Shown here: one piece after another, positions 59,753-64,000 of the stretch | How the letters are laid out: each line of letters starts with the position of its first letter | How positions within the stretch are numbered: position 1 is the stretch's first letter | Source of the DNA: an uncultured Dorea sp. | GTDB lineage: Bacteria > Bacillota > Clostridia > Lachnospirales > Lachnospiraceae | Direction of reading: 5' to 3' | DNA: 64,000 nucleotides | Assembly (NCBI GenBank): GCA_910584575.1 | Contig: CAJUBG010000001.1 | Span: 62,001-126,000, forward strand | Translations under genes and position numbers: made by a program | Notes under the pieces: model-generated | The model's input: only the letters and a program-made list of their open reading frames with translations | Databases searched by the model: none | What the model was told of the DNA's origin: nothing

Positions 59753-61186
59753 TTATCGTCCTACCCATACCTGTTCTCCTTCTATCTGAATCTCATACTC
59801 TCTCATAAGCTCTTGGAATCCTTCATTTTCCAGAATCTTTGGCGTCTTTACAATATACTCCTGTATGGTCTGGGCGCACTGGTCCCGACCTATGGCTTTA
59901 TCCTGGCACATCAGCCGTATATATGCGACTTTCAACTTCTCTGAACCGCCCAACTCCTCGATTCCCTGGCCGCAAATCTCCTTTGCCTTCTCAGTAAGTC
60001 CGCTGCCTATATATAATTCTGTCATTTTCTCATACGCTGTAACCATGCATTCCTGAATCTCTTTTGTCTCCTCCCCGTCTGATACCTTATCAAGACACCG
60101 TCTTCCGATACGGAGGATTTCCTCTGATGCCTGCTCTGTATTAAGCAGGCCGTAACCTCTGATAAGGCAGCGGTCATAACGCCCCGTGGGGTCCTCCTTT
60201 GCTTTTTCTTCCAGATAGAAAAGGCTTCCCTCCAATATTTCCGGCTCTTTCTGCTTTCCCATGAGAGCCTCTGCAACGTCTTTCAGATTCACGGCTGTGG
60301 CATACTCCTGTATCTTGTCCAGATAATAAATACCCTTCTCGTAATCCTCCAAATCCAGGATATATGCTAACGCCAAATCCATATACGCCTCGCCGCCTCC
60401 ACGCGTTAGTATTTCTACTGTATCCTCCTGTACTTCGCTTTCCATTAGTGTATTTTCCTGCTGAAAATCTTCCTGTGCTATGTCAGAAAGCTCTGATTCC
60501 CCTCCTGATTCTGTGAAGTCTTGAGACTCCTTAACTTTCCAGGCCGCGCCTAGGATAACCGCCGCACTGGCAGCCATAAGAAGCCGCTTGCGCTTGGCAG
60601 GCGTATGTTCTGTTTTCTTCTTATATTGTGGGATATTCCTTCTGATATCTGCCGCATTTTGATAGGATGTTCTGAGTTGGTCATTGAGACTCTTTGAAAT
60701 GATTCTGAGAAATCTTCTTTCCTCCCGTCCGCTAAGCGGGGGCGTTGGAATTGCTGTGGCAAGAAGATACTGGATGGTCTTTCCCAGACCATAGATGTCA
60801 AGTTTCACGCTTCCACGCTGATAGTAGGCATCTTCCCTCGGCAGGAAGCACTCCCTGACAACGCGCCTCTGCATGAAACGCAGCCGCTTTTCGTTTGAGC
60901 CTGCCTCCAAATCCAGGAAATAGGGGGTTCCGTCGTCTGTTATCACAATGCTGTAAGGGTTCACATACTGATAATACGGCTTTTTCCGGCATTTGTGAAT
61001 CATACTCAACTGATTGGCAATCTCCCGCATCAGGGAGAATAACTGCTCTTTTGTAATATTGGGGTTAGACTTAAGCCATCCTGCCAGTATTTTTCCTTCC
61101 ACATACTCTGAGCTGATATAGCATGTCTGCCCGTGTGTGATTAGACGCAATACGTCATATCCTTCTTTTCCTGTCAAATACACCAC
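59753..61186 (-). CDS. Pseudokinase-like membrane protein with TPR-like C-terminus
   Basis: A 477-residue protein. Residues 1-185 resemble the C-terminal lobe of a Ser/Thr kinase: QLSMIHKCRKKPYYQYVN near 60-78 sits where HRDxxxxN is expected, and PYFLDLEAG near 90 replaces DFG. The catalytic Asp of HRD is absent (Gln there), so catalysis is unlikely. The N-terminal lobe is also short. One transmembrane helix lies near 199-215, then an acidic linker and about 220 extracellular residues with TPR-like helices (AYMDLALAYILDLEDYEKGIYYL). The start is GTG at 61186 after AAAGAGGTG. Its position before the glp promoter seems unrelated in function. Confidence 0.7.
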   Translation of the reverse strand: MVYLTGKEGYDVLRLITHGQTCYISSEYVEGKILAGWLKSNPNITKEQLFSLMREIANQLSMIHKCRKKPYYQYVNPYSIVITDDGTPYFLDLEAGSNEKRLRFMQRRVVRECFLPREDAYYQRGSVKLDIYGLGKTIQYLLATAIPTPPLSGREERRFLRIISKSLNDQLRTSYQNAADIRRNIPQYKKKTEHTPAKRKRLLMAASAAVILGAAWKVKESQDFTESGGESELSDIAQEDFQQENTLMESEVQEDTVEILTRGGGEAYMDLALAYILDLEDYEKGIYYLDKIQEYATAVNLKDVAEALMGKQKEPEILEGSLFYLEEKAKEDPTGRYDRCLIRGYGLLNTEQASEEILRIGRRCLDKVSDGEETKEIQECMVTAYEKMTELYIGSGLTEKAKEICGQGIEELGGSEKLKVAYIRLMCQDKAIGRDQCAQTIQEYIVKTPKILENEGFQELMREYEIQIEGEQVWVGR

Positions 61187-61402
61187 CTCTTTCTTTGTAA
61201 TTGGACATAATTTTAAATTTACCTTTGTTTGGAATATTCATGTGAAAACCACTGAAATAAATTGAAATAATGACTTAGTAGATTCTTTGGAATATTAGAT
61301 TGATTTATATATTACTTGATTTTTAGGGAAAATACAAGTATTTTTGAAAAATCCGTCTCAGTTTTATTGCTAAAAATACATACTCCACTTTTTTCTGTAT
61401 AC
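61187..61402. other. AT-rich intergenic region with an 11-bp direct repeat
   Basis: TTTGGAATATT occurs at about 61228 and again at about 61286. The region should hold the promoter of the pseudokinase gene. No gene is seen. Confidence 0.45.
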
Positions 61403-61428
61403 AAAAGTCCCTGCCATCCGGCAGGGAC
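61403..61428 (-). terminator. Terminator of the restriction-modification operon
   Basis: On the minus strand GTCCCTGCC, loop GGAT, GGCAGGGAC and then TTTT. A compact, perfect stem about 50 bases past the methyltransferase stop. Confidence 0.85.
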
Positions 61429-61474
61429 GTCCCATATTAGTGGATTAGCATTTTATTACCTAGGCCGGCCTCTA

Positions 61475-62998
61475 TTACTCTTTCTTCCAAATAGTAATAC
61501 TTTTACGGAGTGGTACACGGCCATATTTCTTCATCTGTTGGCTGCTATTTCCCTTTTGCTGTCTCAGACAGAAAACCTTTACGGGAGTAAATCCAAACTG
61601 TTCAGCAAGACTTGTTGATAGATAGTCAACCGGAATCACCTCACCGCCATATCGTACATTGTCATTCACAAATGCTACAAATGCACCTTTTTTGCACACA
61701 CGATATAATTCTGCATAGATAAATGCAAGTTCTGTAAAGTATCCCTCTATCATTCGCAGAACACCAATATTGTTCAAATCACCGTTGGCTTTGCGCTTTT
61801 CCATAGCTATATTAATTTCTTGAAATGCATCATTAGATTTGATTGTATCATAAATATAATGAAATCTATCAAGCGCGCCTATAACTTCATAGTGCTCTCT
61901 AAGCACCTCCATCTTTGACTTATTCTCAACTGTGCAAGAAAGCAAAGCCTGGCGCATTTCTTTAATAGCTTCTTCACCGAGTCCTAAAAAAACAAGTTCA
62001 AGAGCATATGTTCTGGTATAATCATATCTATTGCAATAGGGTGGTGATGTGATTACTCCCTTAAGACTGTCTGGTTCTACCTGCGGCAGCTCGAACAGAG
62101 CGCTGCCTTGCTTGAAATTAATGCTTGCAGGCGATTGCATGCATCCATTTGTCTGTATCACCCTTATATCGGATAAAACATGTTCTAATTCTTCCTGTAC
62201 CGCTTCCTTTATACTTTCAATCACTTCCCGGCAATAATGTTTAGGCAGAAGTTTGCGTCCGGCTTTTTTACGTGCTATATTAGCATTAAAAACCTTTTTT
62301 GAACGGGAATCCCAACTTAAATATTGTCCGCTTTTTGATGTGTAGCTGCATCTTTCAAGGGAGTTAATCATGCAGAGAGTAAAAAGATTTTTTGACTCAT
62401 CAGAATAATCAGACTCCAAAATCCAATCTTTTGCATACTGAATATACTTTTCATTTTGCTCTGGATATGCAGTATCTGTGATAGTGATATACGGAGTTTT
62501 ACCTAAATATTCTTTTGGCAAGACCAATGAACGAAACTCATCACTCATCCTCTTTATTTCCTCGATATCATATTGCATCACATTAACCTTAGCATTTATT
62601 GCAATTCCAGACAGAGGCATAATATCATAACCAACGCTGTTAATTCCTCGCATCTGACATACTAACGCCGTTGTTCCCGATCCCATAAAAGGATCCATTA
62701 CTGTATCGCCTGGTCTCACGTCCATGTCATCCAATAATGTATTCACAAGGTCTGCCGAAAATCCCTCTTTATATTTTAACCAACTATGCAAAGTATCCTT
62801 TTTGCTCAACTGATAACTAACGCTTCGTCTGTCAAATTTATTTGTTATCTCAAGGATAGGCTCATATTTTTTTTCCAGAGCCTGCCGGGCATCTTCGCAG
62901 CACAAACCATCAGCCGAAAAATGATCTACAATGTAATTAGTTTTGTCAGTAAATTCTTGTGTCATTCCTGACATCTCAAATAACGTTAATTGTTCCAT
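61475..62998 (-). CDS. Type II DNA methyltransferase, probable N4-cytosine (or N6-adenine)
   Basis: A 507-residue methyltransferase. LHSWLKYKEGFSADLV near 70 resembles motif X; DPFMGSGTTALV near 103 is motif I, binding AdoMet; TSPPYCNRYDYTRTYALEL near 316 contains motif IV (SPPY), which favours N4-cytosine. The 200-residue gap between I and IV likely holds the target-recognition domain, an alpha-like order. The ATG at 62998 has AGGTGA eight bases upstream; an ATG at 63016 overlaps the stop of the endonuclease gene. It protects the site cut by the neighbouring endonuclease. Confidence 0.88.
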   Translation of the reverse strand: MEQLTLFEMSGMTQEFTDKTNYIVDHFSADGLCCEDARQALEKKYEPILEITNKFDRRSVSYQLSKKDTLHSWLKYKEGFSADLVNTLLDDMDVRPGDTVMDPFMGSGTTALVCQMRGINSVGYDIMPLSGIAINAKVNVMQYDIEEIKRMSDEFRSLVLPKEYLGKTPYITITDTAYPEQNEKYIQYAKDWILESDYSDESKNLFTLCMINSLERCSYTSKSGQYLSWDSRSKKVFNANIARKKAGRKLLPKHYCREVIESIKEAVQEELEHVLSDIRVIQTNGCMQSPASINFKQGSALFELPQVEPDSLKGVITSPPYCNRYDYTRTYALELVFLGLGEEAIKEMRQALLSCTVENKSKMEVLREHYEVIGALDRFHYIYDTIKSNDAFQEINIAMEKRKANGDLNNIGVLRMIEGYFTELAFIYAELYRVCKKGAFVAFVNDNVRYGGEVIPVDYLSTSLAEQFGFTPVKVFCLRQQKGNSSQQMKKYGRVPLRKSITIWKKE

Positions 62999-63012
62999 AT
63001 CCGTTTCACCTC

Positions 63013-63963
63013 TCATAGCTCAATTAACCAATTACAATATTCTATTAGCTGATTATTATTCGTCAAATTCGACGCATTGGTTAATGTCCCCTCCGTCAAC
63101 TGATTATATATCTCCTCTGCCATAGAATATTGAATTGCTGCACCAATAAAAGAGGTTTTCATTTCAGGGTATCCCGCTTTATTAAAACTTTCGCGAATTC
63201 GATTTAAAGCGGAATTTCCAGTTTTCCAATGTTCATCTGCGCCTGCAGGATCAATTCCGCCTTTTAGCTCGCCAAACATAATCGCACATTCATCACAACG
63301 AACTATGCCATCATAATCAGCGATATCACTGGAAAACAAGCAAATATCTACATTTTTATTTACCGTCGGTATATTTGCATTAAAGATAAGGATTCGTTCT
63401 CCCCTTCTATTCCTCCAATGCAACGCTTTCACATTCGTCTCTGTTCCCGCAACATTACCGTCTATCCTTCTCCAATGCTTTGACCCTTTAGAAATACAGT
63501 CACATGTTATTCCCCTGACACTCATACTTGAATAAATAGCGCGAATAAGCTTTTCTTGCCCAAGATCACCAATCTTATTGCGCATGGTTCCGCCTACTGC
63601 GTCTCCTTTGATGAGGAGATAACGGAAAGTCGCTTCATCAATATACGCTTTTCCAGATGGCTTCAAAAACTCATCGATTAGTTCTTTTATTGCCATGGTT
63701 TGATCTTCCTCATCTAAATATGACAGCGATTTACCTGATAGACCTGCCGCTGTAATCAAAAATGGCCGAACTTCCGGAATAGTAAGTAAGTCTTCGGCCT
63801 TTTGAGTATGAGCTGCCATTGCCTTAAATGCTAATGCATTTTTTACATATGGATCTCCAACTCGATTCTTCTCTAATGCAATCCTAAAAAAACCTGCTCT
63901 TGTTTCTTCATGGGTTGTCACAAGACTTTCTGCCGAAGTAATGAATCTATTGTTGATCGACAT
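63013..63963 (-). CDS. Type II restriction endonuclease, AvaI/BsoBI-like
   Basis: A 316-residue endonuclease. The PD-(D/E)xK-type site is VDICLF near 204 (Asp) followed by GELKGGIDPAGADEHWKT near 231-248 (ExK). From memory this GGIDPAGADEHWKT stretch is found in AvaI/BsoBI-type enzymes, which cut CYCGRG; the specificity is not proved here. The start at 63963 follows AGGAGGAATACTTAAT. It precedes the methyltransferase and overlaps its first possible ATG, giving an endonuclease-first operon. The region appears more AT-rich than the chromosome around it, in line with horizontal gain. Confidence 0.75.
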   Translation of the reverse strand: MSINNRFITSAESLVTTHEETRAGFFRIALEKNRVGDPYVKNALAFKAMAAHTQKAEDLLTIPEVRPFLITAAGLSGKSLSYLDEEDQTMAIKELIDEFLKPSGKAYIDEATFRYLLIKGDAVGGTMRNKIGDLGQEKLIRAIYSSMSVRGITCDCISKGSKHWRRIDGNVAGTETNVKALHWRNRRGERILIFNANIPTVNKNVDICLFSSDIADYDGIVRCDECAIMFGELKGGIDPAGADEHWKTGNSALNRIRESFNKAGYPEMKTSFIGAAIQYSMAEEIYNQLTEGTLTNASNLTNNNQLIEYCNWLIEL

Positions 63964-64000
63964 ATTAAGTATTCCTCCTGCTATCTATTTATAATCACTG

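Overview
The window looks like chromosome of a low-to-mid GC, Gram-positive, anaerobic gut Clostridium of the Lachnospiraceae type. Evidence: strong AGGAGG ribosome sites, YmxH/YlmC sporulation protein, a sigma-A-like promoter set, a CIRCE element, sortase B and an LCP protein, hemerythrin, ferredoxin, carbamate kinase, and AgrA/AgrC-like LytTR-GHKL pairs. No phage or IS element is visible. Mobile or conflict-related material is limited to a decayed PIN toxin-antitoxin pair, a HipA-like kinase, an Rpn-like protein and a type II restriction-modification operon at the right edge.

Layout. 1-4.3 kb: the N-terminal half of a GH38 alpha-mannosidase running off the left edge, a small Cys-rich protein, lrgAB and a HipA-like kinase. 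4.3-10.3 kb: a signalling block with a DUF2164 protein, two MRIN-start coiled-coil proteins of unknown function, a zinc-ribbon protein, a hemerythrin-receiver fusion and a LytTR/GHKL pair. 10.3-19 kb: MATE pump, GNAT, YmxH, ferredoxin, carbamate kinase, flavodoxin-like reductase, PepSY lipoprotein, PilZ protein, the decayed toxin-antitoxin pair, tRNA-Pro, dapB and ybjQ. 19-30.5 kb: DEAD-box helicase, MalY-type lyase, C39-type peptidase, Rpn-like protein, an LCP-sortase B-secreted substrate cluster, clpB with CIRCE, and trxA.

30.5-46 kb: an ECF sigma/anti-sigma pair with an apparent autoregulated promoter, a 966-residue sensor with EAL output, Nudix, RluA, a YheO-type regulator, a second LytTR/GHKL pair followed by a small membrane protein and an ABC exporter, and a very large hybrid kinase. 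46-54 kb: DUF4253 protein, VOC protein, two tandem RlaP-like nucleotidyltransferases, a zinc-ribbon membrane protein, a second ECF sigma with a membrane protein and ABC transporter, and a membrane acyltransferase. 54-59.7 kb: a complete glycerol/glycerol-3-phosphate operon (glpP, glpK, glpA-like, FAD oxidoreductase, DUF1667). Two terminator-like hairpins, one before glpP and one after glpK, share a loop motif and are probable antitermination targets of GlpP. 59.7-64 kb: a pseudokinase-TPR membrane protein and the restriction-modification pair.

The strongest candidates for something not yet described are the paired GlpP-type RNA elements, the tandem RlaP-like proteins, the hemerythrin/CheX-like/receiver fusion, the MRIN-start proteins, the pseudokinase, and the secreted protein that ends directly after its sortase-like motif. 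All calls come from reading the sequence and from memory of protein families; no database search was run.
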